Shown: positions 42,054 to 50,874 of the stretch, piece by piece | Position numbering within the stretch: position 1 is the first letter of the stretch | How the letters are laid out: each line of letters begins with the position of its first letter | NCBI RefSeq assembly: GCF_963662805.1 | Contig: NZ_OY759870.1 | Location: 1 to 64,000 of the forward strand | DNA length: 64,000 nucleotides | Direction: 5' to 3' | Origin: an uncultured Cohaesibacter sp. | GTDB taxonomy: Bacteria > Pseudomonadota > Alphaproteobacteria > Rhizobiales > Cohaesibacteraceae | Translations under genes and position numbers: made by a program | The notes under the pieces: model-generated | Seen by the model: only the letters and a program-made list of their open reading frames with translations | Database searches by the model: none | What the model was told of the DNA's origin: nothing

Positions 42054-43910
42054 ATGCTGCAGCAGAACAACAATCAGGGACAGAAAAGGCAGAAAGGCAA
42101 GCGCTCGCCCAAACGCGAAGCGCGCCTGCTTCGGCGGATTCTGGGGCGGGTGACCTCGTCAATTGCCTTCTCGTCGCTGACCCGACGCATTGTTTTTCTC
42201 AATCTTGCAGCGCTCGCGGTTCTGGTGCTCGGCATCATGTATCTCAACCAGTTTCGCGAAGGCCTTATCGACAGCCGTGTTCGATCCCTGATGACACAGG
42301 GCAACATCATCGCCGGTGCGATTGCCGCCTCCGCCGCCTCTGAGGCAGATGCCATCACCATCAGCCCGGATCGCTTGCTCGAACTGCAGGCCGGGGAGAG
42401 CTTCACCCCGAGTGACGATACCTTCGGCTTCTTTGAATTTCCCATCGATCCCGAGCGCGCAGCCCCGATCCTGCGGGCCGCCCTCTCAACCACAGACACC
42501 CGTGCCCGGATCTATGATCTGTCGGGCAATCTGGTGGTGGATTCCCGCCAGCTTCATGCCCGCGGCATCCTTCGCTTCAATCTTCCCGATCCCACGCAGG
42601 AAGACGAAACCGGCTGGATGGAAATGTGGAGCCGCTTCATCAGTTGGCTGAGACAGGCGGAATTGCCACTCTATAAGGAACTGGGCAGCACGGACGGTCG
42701 CGGCTATCCCGAGGTCGCTCTGGCCCTCGACGGCTCGGCGGCTTCCATCGTTCGAGTCAACGACAAAGGCCGCCTGATCGTCTCCGCGGCGGTCCCGATC
42801 CAGCGTTCCCGGGTGATTGCCGGTGCTCTGCTCCTCTCGACCCGGGATGGCGAGATCGACGAGATCGTCACCGCTGAACGTCTCGGCATCCTGCGCGTCT
42901 TCCTCATTGCCGCCGTCGTCACGAGCACCCTGTCGATTCTTCTGGCCGGGACCATCGCTGGCCCGGTACGCAAGCTCTCCGAGGCCGCAGAGCGCGTCCG
43001 GCGCGGTGTCAAATCCCGTGAGCAGATCCCCGATTTCTCCGACCGAACAGACGAAATCGGCCAGTTAAGTCAGTCTTTGCGGGACATGACGAAAACCCTT
43101 TATCAACGCATGGACGCCATCGAGGCCTTTGCCGCTGATGTGGCCCACGAGCTGAAAAATCCGTTGACATCCCTGCGCTCGGCGGTGGAGACGCTGCCCC
43201 TCGCCAAGAAGCCAGAAGCGCAGGAACGGCTTGCCGGGATCATTTTGCATGACGTGCGCCGCCTCGACCGCCTGATCTCAGACATTTCCGACGCGTCGCG
43301 ACTCGATGCCGAGTTGGCACGGCAGGAATCAGAGGCCATCGACCTTTACGCCCTGCTCGAGACCATCGTCGCCATTCAGGACGAAATCGGCAGCAAGTCG
43401 GGCGTCCGCGTTACCCTTCAGGGCGAGGCCAAGCCGGCAAAGAACGACAAGCGCCTGTTCGTCAATGGCAACGACAGCCGCATCGGTCAAGTCTTCGTCA
43501 ATCTCATTGACAATGCCCGTTCCTTCTCGCCGGAAGGCAGCGAGGTAGTCGTCACTCTCAACCGCGAAGATCGCTGGATCACGGTGACCGTCGATGATTG
43601 CGGTCCGGGCATTCAGGCCGAGGATGTCAACCGAGTGTTCGAACGCTTCTATACCGATCGTCCGCAAGGCGAGGATTTCGGCCAGAACTCGGGCCTTGGT
43701 CTGTCGATCTCGAAACAGATCGTCGAGGCCTATCAGGGACGCATCGAGGCGCTCAACCGCGTCGAGGAAACCGGTGAGGAAGACGGGGAGGACGAAGCCG
43801 CCCTGCCGCACAAAGTTCTCGGTGCCCGCTTCTCGGTTCGCTTCCCGGCGATGGCAAAGACTGCTGCCAAGAAGCCCGAGCCCAAACCGGACCGAGCTGA
43901 CAAGTCCTGA
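42054..43910 (+). CDS. chvG: Sensor histidine kinase ChvG
   Basis: 618 residues from the ATG at 42054 (GGAAAAG upstream). Layout: basic cytoplasmic N-tail (1-40), membrane segment about 45-65, a periplasmic sensor domain about 66-285, a second membrane segment with VVTSTLSILLAG, a HAMP linker, a histidine box (AADVAHELKNPLTSLRSAVETL), the N-box NLIDNA, DDCGPGI and GLGLSISKQI. The acidic EETGEEDGEDE stretch near the C-terminus is also seen in ChvG relatives. It phosphorylates ChvI in response to acid or envelope signals, known in rhizobia to be held off by the periplasmic ExoR protein (not seen here). Confidence 0.93.
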   Translation: MLQQNNNQGQKRQKGKRSPKREARLLRRILGRVTSSIAFSSLTRRIVFLNLAALAVLVLGIMYLNQFREGLIDSRVRSLMTQGNIIAGAIAASAASEADAITISPDRLLELQAGESFTPSDDTFGFFEFPIDPERAAPILRAALSTTDTRARIYDLSGNLVVDSRQLHARGILRFNLPDPTQEDETGWMEMWSRFISWLRQAELPLYKELGSTDGRGYPEVALALDGSAASIVRVNDKGRLIVSAAVPIQRSRVIAGALLLSTRDGEIDEIVTAERLGILRVFLIAAVVTSTLSILLAGTIAGPVRKLSEAAERVRRGVKSREQIPDFSDRTDEIGQLSQSLRDMTKTLYQRMDAIEAFAADVAHELKNPLTSLRSAVETLPLAKKPEAQERLAGIILHDVRRLDRLISDISDASRLDAELARQESEAIDLYALLETIVAIQDEIGSKSGVRVTLQGEAKPAKNDKRLFVNGNDSRIGQVFVNLIDNARSFSPEGSEVVVTLNREDRWITVTVDDCGPGIQAEDVNRVFERFYTDRPQGEDFGQNSGLGLSISKQIVEAYQGRIEALNRVEETGEEDGEDEAALPHKVLGARFSVRFPAMAKTAAKKPEPKPDRADKS

Positions 43911-43943
43911 TGCCCGCTGACGAGTGTCAAAAGGAGCCTGTGC

Positions 43944-44498
43944 ATGTCTCACTATCTTGACCCGGACAAGGACCATGCCTTCAACGGACCGTCCTTCCGC
44001 TTGCCTCAGGAACTGGAAGAGACGAGCGAGATCATGCATGCCGCAGGCGTTATCATTCATCGCTTCGGCATCCTGCTGCGTGGCCCGTCCGGCAGCGGTA
44101 AGTCGCTCCTGCAGCGGAAGCTGCGTCAGGAGGCGCAGGCCCGTGGCAAGTTCTCTGCCCTGATCAGCGATGATTATGTGCGTCTGGCACGCCCCGATCC
44201 TCAGGCCGAAGGGGAGGGAGCGCCGCTTTTGGCCTTTGCTCCGGTCACCACGCGCCAATTGCAGGAGGTGCGCGGCATCGGTGTTATCGAACTGGAACCC
44301 TCTGAGGTGGTTTCCCGCGCCGTGATTCACTTGCTTGTTGATCTGGTTGCGGAGCATAAAATTGAGCGCATGCCGGGAGTCGCTGGCGCCGAGACCTTAT
44401 GCCTTGGTGCGCCGGTTGCGCATTTGTCGGTTCCCGAACGGTCTGTCGACGTGGCCAGTGATCTGGTTTTTGCGCTTCTTTCCACATGGAAGCGCTGA
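43944..44498 (+). CDS. hprK: HPr kinase/phosphorylase, short alphaproteobacterial form
   Basis: 184 residues, only the C-terminal kinase half of classical HprK, as usual for alphaproteobacteria. The P-loop GPSGSGKS is at 47-54, followed by the capping region ISDDYVRL and the family signature EVRGIGVIEL. It phosphorylates and dephosphorylates a serine of HPr, the gene for which is 0.65 kb downstream. AAGGAG lies before the ATG. It is 33 bases after chvG, so the two-component system and the phosphotransfer system are one transcription unit. Confidence 0.92.
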   Translation: MSHYLDPDKDHAFNGPSFRLPQELEETSEIMHAAGVIIHRFGILLRGPSGSGKSLLQRKLRQEAQARGKFSALISDDYVRLARPDPQAEGEGAPLLAFAPVTTRQLQEVRGIGVIELEPSEVVSRAVIHLLVDLVAEHKIERMPGVAGAETLCLGAPVAHLSVPERSVDVASDLVFALLSTWKR

Positions 44499-44651
44499 GC
44501 AAGTCGGTCCAAAAGTGACATTTGGGCTTGCGTTCGACCCGTCTGTGGTGAAGATAGTCAAACTTCTAATGCTGTCTCTGCAGCACGCATCGCCCAGAGC
44601 GGCAAAGAAAGCATGGAGCCTCGCTCCGACAATTGGGAGAAGTCAGACACA

Positions 44652-45053
44652 ATGATCGGTCTAGTCCTTGTTACACATGGTCATCTCGCAGAAGAATTCC
44701 GCTCTGCTCTTGAGCATGTCGTTGGTCCTCAGGAGCAGATCGAGACCATCTGCATCGGACCGGACGATGACATGGAGCAGCGCCGGCAGGACATCATCGA
44801 TGCTGTCGAAGCGGTGAATGACGATCAGGGTGTTGTGCTTTTGACCGACATGTTCGGCGGGACCCCCTCCAACATGGCCATTTCCGTCATGGACACCGAA
44901 CGCGTTGAAGTGCTGGCCGGGGTCAATCTGCCGATGCTCATCAAACTAGCCAGTGTCCGCTCGGATCGCTCGATCACCGACGCTGTGCATGAAGCTTGTG
45001 AAGCGGGTAGAAAATACATTAACATAGCCAGCAAGTTGCTTTCGGGTGAATGA
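44652..45053 (+). CDS. PTS EIIA protein of the mannose family
   Basis: 133 residues from the ATG at 44652; the frame extends upstream but this Met begins the fold (MIGLVLVTHG). The phosphorylated histidine is His9 in THGH. The LLTDMFGGTPSN block is conserved in EIIA(Man). No sugar permease is present, so the protein is regulatory: it takes phosphate from HPr, and in other alphaproteobacteria this chain tunes carbon use and ChvG-type signalling. A purine-rich GGGAGAAG precedes the start at a longish distance. HPr follows 92 bases on. Confidence 0.92.
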   Translation: MIGLVLVTHGHLAEEFRSALEHVVGPQEQIETICIGPDDDMEQRRQDIIDAVEAVNDDQGVVLLTDMFGGTPSNMAISVMDTERVEVLAGVNLPMLIKLASVRSDRSITDAVHEACEAGRKYINIASKLLSGE

Positions 45054-45145
45054 CACGCCGATGCAATGGTCGGGTCAGGAGCGGCATGTCTGGCGATCGC
45101 CCGAACGCACAAGCCGTTTCTGAATGACAAGAGAATATCCTTTTC

Positions 45146-45427
45146 GTGACTGACCAATCCTTCTCCGGCACTCTGACGATCCGAAACAAGCGCGGCCTTC
45201 ATGCAAGGGCATCCGCCAAATTCGTCCAGCTTGTCGACACCTTTGATGCCTCGGTCACCGTGTCCAAGGATGGCCAGACCGTCTGGGGCAATTCCATTAT
45301 GGGTCTGATGATGCTTGCCGCCGCTCCGGGATGCTGTATCGAGGTGGTCGCGTCCGGCAATCAGGCCGAACAGGTGCTTCAGGCCATCGCCGATCTTGTC
45401 GAGGACCGATTCGGCGAAGGCGAATGA
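45146..45427 (+). CDS. ptsH: Phosphocarrier protein HPr
   Basis: 93 residues from a GTG start. The active histidine is His19 in NKRGLHARASAKFV. The regulatory serine is Ser50 in GNSIMGLMML, the target of HprK. The pair of sites confirms that the upstream hprK acts here. The protein passes phosphate from enzyme I to EIIA proteins. The enzyme I gene is not in the window. The ribosome site is weak (AGAGAA). It closes the chvI-chvG-hprK-EIIA-HPr unit. Confidence 0.93.
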   Translation: MTDQSFSGTLTIRNKRGLHARASAKFVQLVDTFDASVTVSKDGQTVWGNSIMGLMMLAAAPGCCIEVVASGNQAEQVLQAIADLVEDRFGEGE

Positions 45428-46165
45428 CGGCCGCTCCCCGGCTCGATGGGCCCGCGTATGAATTTTGATCACAAATGTCTCAGCCTCTGCTGTCCGACCG
45501 GGTTCTTTGGTGCATAAAAACCAACGCGAGAGCCGCGACGCAGTCGCGACAAAGAGCCTTGTCACAGAGTTTTCCCCGCTAAAATATTGCGCGAATTCAA
45601 TCGGTTCGGGCGCAGCGGGTGGTTGTATACTTTATTTGGTTCTGTTTTGAATGTGGTGGAGTAATTCTTCCAAACGGGACGATTCAAGGCGGAATCACGC
45701 TCTGTGATCAAGTTGAACCAAATGTAAAAACTGAGCCTTTTCAGGGTTCAATGCGTTTTTTTGAAGCTGTTTCAAAGTAATTTTTTGCGCCATGATGGAT
45801 TCGAAACTCGATTTGAAAAATATTCGAAAAATAATTTATGCTCCGGATTTAACGTTTGGTGCAAGATATTCATGTGTCTCCGTATCTATCATTGACTGGC
45901 CTTCGCGTGACTTGTTATCCTCCGCCGCGTGAAACGAATTTGCGCCATCTGTCGGTAAGGGAAGACTGATCCGCCAGAGGGTTTGCAAGAATTTATTCTT
46001 TTGATGGGGTCGGTCAGAATTGAATGGTTTTGTCCGGGTCCATATCCCTATGCATCATTCGCATCGGGCAAATGCAAATTCAATGATGAACAACGCGGCC
46101 ATGCTCTGTGTGTCCGCACATAGGTTGTCACAACGAATTAAAGACCATCTCGGAGGTTTATTCAT
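45428..46165. other. Long AT-rich intergenic region upstream of the choline/betaine transporter
   Basis: 740 bp without a supported gene; AT-rich from about 45560 to 46040. Two sites resemble the GntR palindromes of the polyamine cluster: AATTTTGATCACAAAT (45461-45476) and CTGTGATCAAG (45702-45712). The rest shows no palindrome or riboswitch that I recognise. It probably holds an osmotically or substrate-controlled promoter. Confidence 0.45.
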
Positions 46166-47164
46166 ATGAAACGACTCCTGCTCGCTGCCCTGATGTTGTC
46201 AGGCTCGGCCCTCTCTTCACATGCGGCTGATTGCGGCAAAGTCACCATCGCTGACATGAACTGGAACTCTGCGACCCTGATCGCCAATGTCGAGAAAATC
46301 ATGCTCGAATATGGCTTCGGTTGCGAAGCGGAACTGGTTCCCGGCGACACCATGCCGACCGGCGCATCCATGACCGAAAAAGGCGAGCCTGATATCGCTC
46401 CCGAATTCTGGTCCAACTCCATGCGCGAAGCGATCGACAAGGGTGTTGAAGAAGGCCGTCTGGCCATCGTCGGCAAATCCCTGTCCGACGGCGGTGAAGA
46501 AGGCTTCTGGGTTCCGTCCTACATGGTGGAAAAAGATCCCAGCCTTGCGACCATCGAAGGCGTGCTGAAGAATGCGAAACTCTTCCCGCATCCTGAAGAC
46601 GACACCAAGAGCGCCTTCTACGGCTGCCCGGCTGGCTGGAACTGCCAGATTTCGTCCGGCAACCTGTTCAAGGCTCTCAATCTTGAAGATGCCGGTTTCG
46701 AAATCGTCGATCCGGGTTCGGGAGCAGGCCTGTCCGGTTCCATCGCCAAAGCCTACGAGCGTGGCGAAGGCTGGTTTGGCTACTATTGGGCTCCGACCGC
46801 CGTTCTCGGCAAATACAAAATGACCAAGGTCGACTTCGGCTCTGGTGTTGATGAAGCCCACTTCAAGGCTTGCACCACCCAGAACGATTGTGCTGATCCC
46901 AAACCGACCATGTATCCGCCGTCTCTTGTTCAGTCGATCACCACTGGCGACTTCGCCAAAGCCCAGCCGGAAATCGTGGAATTCCTCGGCAAGCTCTCCT
47001 TCACCAACGACGAGATGAACACTCTTCTGGCTTGGATGGAAGACAACCAGGCCGATGGCGAGATTGCTGGTATCTACTTCCTTCAGAACAACGAAGAGAA
47101 GTGGAGCAAGTGGGTCTCTGACGACATGGCAGCCAAAATCAAGGAAGCTGTGGCTGCGATGTAA
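46166..47164 (+). CDS. proX: Choline/glycine betaine ABC transporter substrate-binding protein
   Basis: 332 residues with a signal peptide (1-21, ending SSHAA) and a following Cys in DCGKVTIADMNWNS. The OpuAC/ProX fold carries several aromatic residues that form a cage for quaternary amines: Trp in MNWNSA, EFWSN, GFWVPSYM and GWFGYYWAPT. This cage is known in ProX and ChoX. Binding of choline or glycine betaine is well supported; which one is not decided. GGAGG lies before the ATG. A hairpin after the stop separates it from the permease gene. Confidence 0.9.
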   Translation: MKRLLLAALMLSGSALSSHAADCGKVTIADMNWNSATLIANVEKIMLEYGFGCEAELVPGDTMPTGASMTEKGEPDIAPEFWSNSMREAIDKGVEEGRLAIVGKSLSDGGEEGFWVPSYMVEKDPSLATIEGVLKNAKLFPHPEDDTKSAFYGCPAGWNCQISSGNLFKALNLEDAGFEIVDPGSGAGLSGSIAKAYERGEGWFGYYWAPTAVLGKYKMTKVDFGSGVDEAHFKACTTQNDCADPKPTMYPPSLVQSITTGDFAKAQPEIVEFLGKLSFTNDEMNTLLAWMEDNQADGEIAGIYFLQNNEEKWSKWVSDDMAAKIKEAVAAM

Positions 47165-47190
47165 GATCTTCACCCTCCAAGGGGTGCTTT

Positions 47191-47217
47191 GCCCGGGCGA
47201 CCACAGGTGGCCCGGGT
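47191..47217 (+). terminator. Intercistronic hairpin after proX
   Basis: CCCGGGC (47192-47198) pairs with GCCCGGG (47210-47216) and is followed by TTCTTTC. It may partially end transcription, giving more of the binding protein than of the transporter, as at potF. Confidence 0.55.
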
Positions 47218-47369
47218 TCTTTCGTAAATGGTCCGCTTTTCCGTCTTCAAGCTTAAACACATCACAAGCATGTGTGGCTCTGAACACTGAAAAGTGGATT
47301 TCTCTGACCAACTAGGCAACTTGAGCGCCGGGTCTGCTCGTTGCCTAAGGACTGAATTGGAGACAGTGT

Positions 47370-48263
47370 ATGGCGGAATCGTCATGGCTTACAGAATTCC
47401 CGCAGTTGGATCGACTTGATCTTCTTGCGATACGCAAGACCCTGGATGGAGCCTACAAGGCCTTTTCCAGAGAGTATGGCGATTTTATCGAAGGCCTTTT
47501 CCAGCCTCTTTTATCGTTTCTTGTGTGGTTTGAAAAACTGCTCATCAACACGCCATGGCCGATCATCATCTTTGTCATCGGTGCCATTGTCTATCTGGCC
47601 AGCCGCTCGTGGAAGCTGCTCGTCGGTGTCGTCATCTCCCTCTTGCTGATCGGCTTTTTCGGCATGTGGGAAGACACCATGAGCACCCTGTCGATGATCA
47701 CGGTCTGTACGCTGCTGTCGATCGTCATCGGTATTCCCGTCGGCATTGCCATGGCCCGCTCTGACCGGGTTCAGAAGATCGTGACGCCGATCCTTGACGT
47801 CATGCAGACCATGCCTGCCTTCGTCTATCTCATTCCCGTTGTCATGCTGCTCGGCATCGGCAAGATCCCCGGCCTCATCTCCGTGATCATCTATGCCATT
47901 CCGCCGGTGATCCGTCTGACCAATCTTGGCATCCGCCTTGTCGACAAGGAAGTGCTGGAAGCGGCAACCGCCTTTGGCGCCAGCCCGACCCAGCGGCTGT
48001 TCGGCGTGCAGATCCCTCTTGCCATGCCCACCATTATGGCAGGTATCAACCAGACCATCATGATGGCCCTCGCCATGGTCGTGGTCGCGTCGATGATCGG
48101 TGTGAAGGGCCTCGGCCAGCCAGTGCTCAAGGCAATTCAGAACCAGTATTTCACGGTCGGTCTGTTCAACGGCCTTGCCATCGTGGCGCTCGCCATCATC
48201 TTTGACCGTGTTTCGCAAGCCTACGCCAAGCGCAGTCAGAAGCATCTGAAGGGAGCCCACTGA
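47370..48263 (+). CDS. proW: Choline/glycine betaine ABC transporter permease
   Basis: 297 residues with five or six membrane helices and an EAA loop (LEAATAFGASPTQRLFGVQIPLAMP) typical of ProW/OpuAB. A hydrophilic N-terminal part of about 45 residues contains amphipathic segments. The SPVVVMIPLPAF-type block appears as DVMQTMPAFVYLIPVVMLLGIG, the family hallmark. GGAGACAG precedes the ATG. The stop overlaps the proV start by one base (TGATG), so the two are translationally coupled. Confidence 0.93.
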   Translation: MAESSWLTEFPQLDRLDLLAIRKTLDGAYKAFSREYGDFIEGLFQPLLSFLVWFEKLLINTPWPIIIFVIGAIVYLASRSWKLLVGVVISLLLIGFFGMWEDTMSTLSMITVCTLLSIVIGIPVGIAMARSDRVQKIVTPILDVMQTMPAFVYLIPVVMLLGIGKIPGLISVIIYAIPPVIRLTNLGIRLVDKEVLEAATAFGASPTQRLFGVQIPLAMPTIMAGINQTIMMALAMVVVASMIGVKGLGQPVLKAIQNQYFTVGLFNGLAIVALAIIFDRVSQAYAKRSQKHLKGAH

Positions 48264-49525
48264 TGAGTGAATCACTGATTGAAGTCAAAGGGCTCTACAA
48301 GCTGTTCGGCAACGACCCGCACAAACATATGCATCTGGTGCATGAGGGTTTCAGCAAGGATGAGATTCTGGCCAAGACCGGCCACACCCTCGGTCTCAAG
48401 GACATCAACCTGACCATCCAGAAGGGCGAGATCTCTGTGATCATGGGCCTGTCCGGTTCTGGTAAATCGACCCTGATCCGGCACTTCAACCGCCTGATCG
48501 ATCCGACCGAAGGCCAGATCCTTGTTGACGGCACAGATGTGATGAATCTGTCCCTAAAAGAGCTGGAGCAGTTCCGTCGTCACAAGATGTCGATGGTGTT
48601 CCAGCGCTTTGGCCTGCTGCCTCATCGCAACGTTCTGGACAACGTCGCCTATGGCCTGAGCATTCAGGGCGTGAAGAAGGCCGAAGCCAACGAGCGCGCC
48701 AACGAATGGCTCGAAACCGTTGGGCTCGCCGGCTATGGCAAGCAATTTCCCGCCCAGCTTTCCGGCGGTCAGCAGCAGCGTGTGGGCCTTGCCCGTGCGC
48801 TGGCAACGAACGCGGAAGTTCTGCTGATGGACGAAGCCTTCTCTGCTCTCGATCCACTGATCCGTTCGGAAATGCAGGATCAGCTCGTCGAATTGCAGGA
48901 GAAACTGCACAAGACGATCATCTTCATCACCCACGATCTCGATGAAGCTCTGCGTCTGGGCAGCACCATCGCCATTCTCAAGGATGGCGAACTGGTCCAG
49001 GACGACAAGCCTGAAGAAATCCTGCTCAATCCGGCCAACGACTATGTCGAGGCCTTCGTCAAGGATGTGAACCGTGCCCGCGCCCTGAACGTGGAAACCG
49101 TCATGCAGCCACAGACCTTCCGCATCACCGCTGCGACCATCGGCGAAGCCTACAAGCAGATGATGACGCATAAGGACGATTATGCCTATCACGTCACTGA
49201 CGAGGGCTATCAGGGAACGTTGACCCAGGAAAGTCTTGAGGAATATTACAAGGAAAATGCGGACAGCAAGATTTCCGAAGAGCACTATCACGACGTGCCA
49301 CATATCTCGCCCGATGCTGCCCTGGAAGAGGTCCTGCCTGAAACGCTGTCTGCCGATTACCCCGTGCCTGTAGTGGATGAAGATGGCGAATTTGTCGGCT
49401 CTCTCTCCCGTGATGCCCTCGCCGAGGTGCTGAGCCCGGAAAGCTCCGAGGTGGCAGAAGAGGCGGATGCCGAAAGTGAAAAGCTGACCGACAATCAACC
49501 CGAGCCGGTCACCGAAAAGGCATAA
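48263..49525 (+). CDS. proV: Choline/glycine betaine ABC transporter ATP-binding protein
   Basis: 420 residues. The ATPase has a ProV-specific N-terminal LYKLFG extension, Walker A GLSGSGKST (62-70), Q-loop FQRFGLLPH, signature LSGGQ, Walker B LLMDEAFSALD and the H-loop ITHDLDEAL. A CBS-like region follows (about 290-400), which in OpuA proteins senses ionic strength, and a very acidic tail ends the protein. This suggests an osmotically gated betaine importer, though choline import for catabolism is also possible. It ends the operon before a bidirectional terminator. Confidence 0.93.
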   Translation: MSESLIEVKGLYKLFGNDPHKHMHLVHEGFSKDEILAKTGHTLGLKDINLTIQKGEISVIMGLSGSGKSTLIRHFNRLIDPTEGQILVDGTDVMNLSLKELEQFRRHKMSMVFQRFGLLPHRNVLDNVAYGLSIQGVKKAEANERANEWLETVGLAGYGKQFPAQLSGGQQQRVGLARALATNAEVLLMDEAFSALDPLIRSEMQDQLVELQEKLHKTIIFITHDLDEALRLGSTIAILKDGELVQDDKPEEILLNPANDYVEAFVKDVNRARALNVETVMQPQTFRITAATIGEAYKQMMTHKDDYAYHVTDEGYQGTLTQESLEEYYKENADSKISEEHYHDVPHISPDAALEEVLPETLSADYPVPVVDEDGEFVGSLSRDALAEVLSPESSEVAEEADAESEKLTDNQPEPVTEKA

Positions 49526-49570
49526 GCGGTCCGAAAGACGCCGCGGATTGGCAATACAGCCACAAACAGC

Positions 49571-49597
49571 AAAAGGGGTGCAGCGTGCACCCCTTTT
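49571..49597. terminator. Bidirectional terminator between proV and the DUF2336 gene
   Basis: A perfect 12-bp stem AAAAGGGGTGCA / TGCACCCCTTTT with a 3-base loop and A/T-rich flanks, between two convergent genes. Confidence 0.88.
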
Positions 49598-49645
49598 CGT
49601 GGTATTTCATGCCAGCAAATCTTGCCAGCAAAATTCGGGAACGGA

Positions 49646-50719
49646 TCAGTGGGCCTGATCGAGCGTCTTGCGCATCTGGACAAAGCGCATGGCTCTTTGG
49701 GATGATGCCACGTCCAGATCCTTGTAACGGGCAATGCTGCGCCCGACCACGCTCAGCGCAAGGCCCAGTTTTTCCTGACGCACATTCATCAGTTTGGTGA
49801 AAGCACCGGTCGAGATGTCCATCGACTTGCACAGAATGGCAATCGGCTCATCGTTGGTCTGGTAGAAGACATTCGAGATGATGGCATCGTTGATGTCGGT
49901 CACTGCAGCAAGCAGCATGACGATATCCGATCCGCGATCCCCGTCAGCCAGATAAACGATGGCATCGGACAATTCGGTTTTGCCTTCCTTGATGTCTGAG
50001 ATGAGCAGCTTGGTTTCAATGCGCCCTTTGCGTCCGGCCAGCTTCTGCTCGATGACCTTTTTCTGTGCCTCGGCGACGAGTTCGCCAGCTGCTTGGGCAT
50101 CTTTCTGAAACAATTTCGCCAGACGAGCCTTGCCTTCCGGCGGCAGCAGCGGCAGCAGATCCTTGGCGGCAGATTCAGGAATGTCAGGGCGAGATGAGAG
50201 GCTTTGTTGCAGGACCTCGTCGTCCGTCGCGTTGCTGACGAGAGTATCAAAACCCTTCGCGGTAATTTCTGCCCCGCGGTTCTGAGACACCTTATGCCAG
50301 ACTTCCCGCGTGCCATTCTCGATCAGAGCATCGGTGACCGTGCCGCTCAGCGTTTCGCGCTGGGCGATGTTTTCAAGATGTTCGGGAGACAGGGTCTGGG
50401 AGAAATTGACAAAATCCTCATCGGTCAGCACCGGGCTATTCTTCAACATCGGTCCGGCGACGGCCACTTCATCCTGTGCCAGTTGGCGAGCGATCTCGAT
50501 CGGAAGCCTGCCTTCAGACGCGGCTCGCTCGGAGAATTCGGCGCGCCCTTCATCATCGACATCATTGAGCATTTTCAGAACGATATCCCGAAACAGCAGG
50601 GATTCGTGATCGGTGTGCAGTTCTGCTCCATCAAAGAACATGTCAGCGACACGCCCGAGCAGTTCCCGGCGCTTGTCGCTTGACTTTTCTCGCGCAAGAT
50701 CAGTGATGGTATCCAGCAT
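49646..50719 (-). CDS. DUF2336 domain-containing protein
   Basis: 357 residues, mostly helical, soluble and without signal peptide. The family features are an N-terminal AREKSSDKRRELLGRVADMF, the FRDIVLKMLNDV block and the FKMDISTGAF-like segment IAILCKSMDISTGAFTKLM near the C-terminus. DUF2336 proteins are common in alphaproteobacteria, where some are linked to envelope or cell-surface regulation; none has a defined reaction. AGAGG lies before the ATG. It sits beside the adhesin gene and transcribed in the same direction, but a terminator separates the two. Confidence 0.85.
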   Translation of the reverse strand: MLDTITDLAREKSSDKRRELLGRVADMFFDGAELHTDHESLLFRDIVLKMLNDVDDEGRAEFSERAASEGRLPIEIARQLAQDEVAVAGPMLKNSPVLTDEDFVNFSQTLSPEHLENIAQRETLSGTVTDALIENGTREVWHKVSQNRGAEITAKGFDTLVSNATDDEVLQQSLSSRPDIPESAAKDLLPLLPPEGKARLAKLFQKDAQAAGELVAEAQKKVIEQKLAGRKGRIETKLLISDIKEGKTELSDAIVYLADGDRGSDIVMLLAAVTDINDAIISNVFYQTNDEPIAILCKSMDISTGAFTKLMNVRQEKLGLALSVVGRSIARYKDLDVASSQRAMRFVQMRKTLDQAH

Positions 50720-50796
50720 TAGCCCGCCTCTTTTCTAGAAGTCTTGTGCGATCATAACCATATGGCTCTAAGATTATGTTAATCGCAACTAACGCA

Positions 50797-50849
50797 GACA
50801 ATAAAACAAACAGGACGAGACACTGATTCCGAAGATAAGTGCCTCGTCC
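50797..50849 (-). terminator. Terminator of the adhesin gene
   Basis: On the minus strand, GGACGAG-CACT arms (50813-50824 with 50838-50849, one mismatch) are followed by TGTTTGTTTTATTG, 26 bases after the adhesin stop. Confidence 0.75.
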
Positions 50850-50874
50850 CTGATAGCATGAATGCCTGATCAAA

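Noticed and set aside
45465..45650. 61-codon plus-strand ORF in the gap before proX
   Set aside because: No ribosome site, odd composition and no motif; it overlaps the putative operator region.
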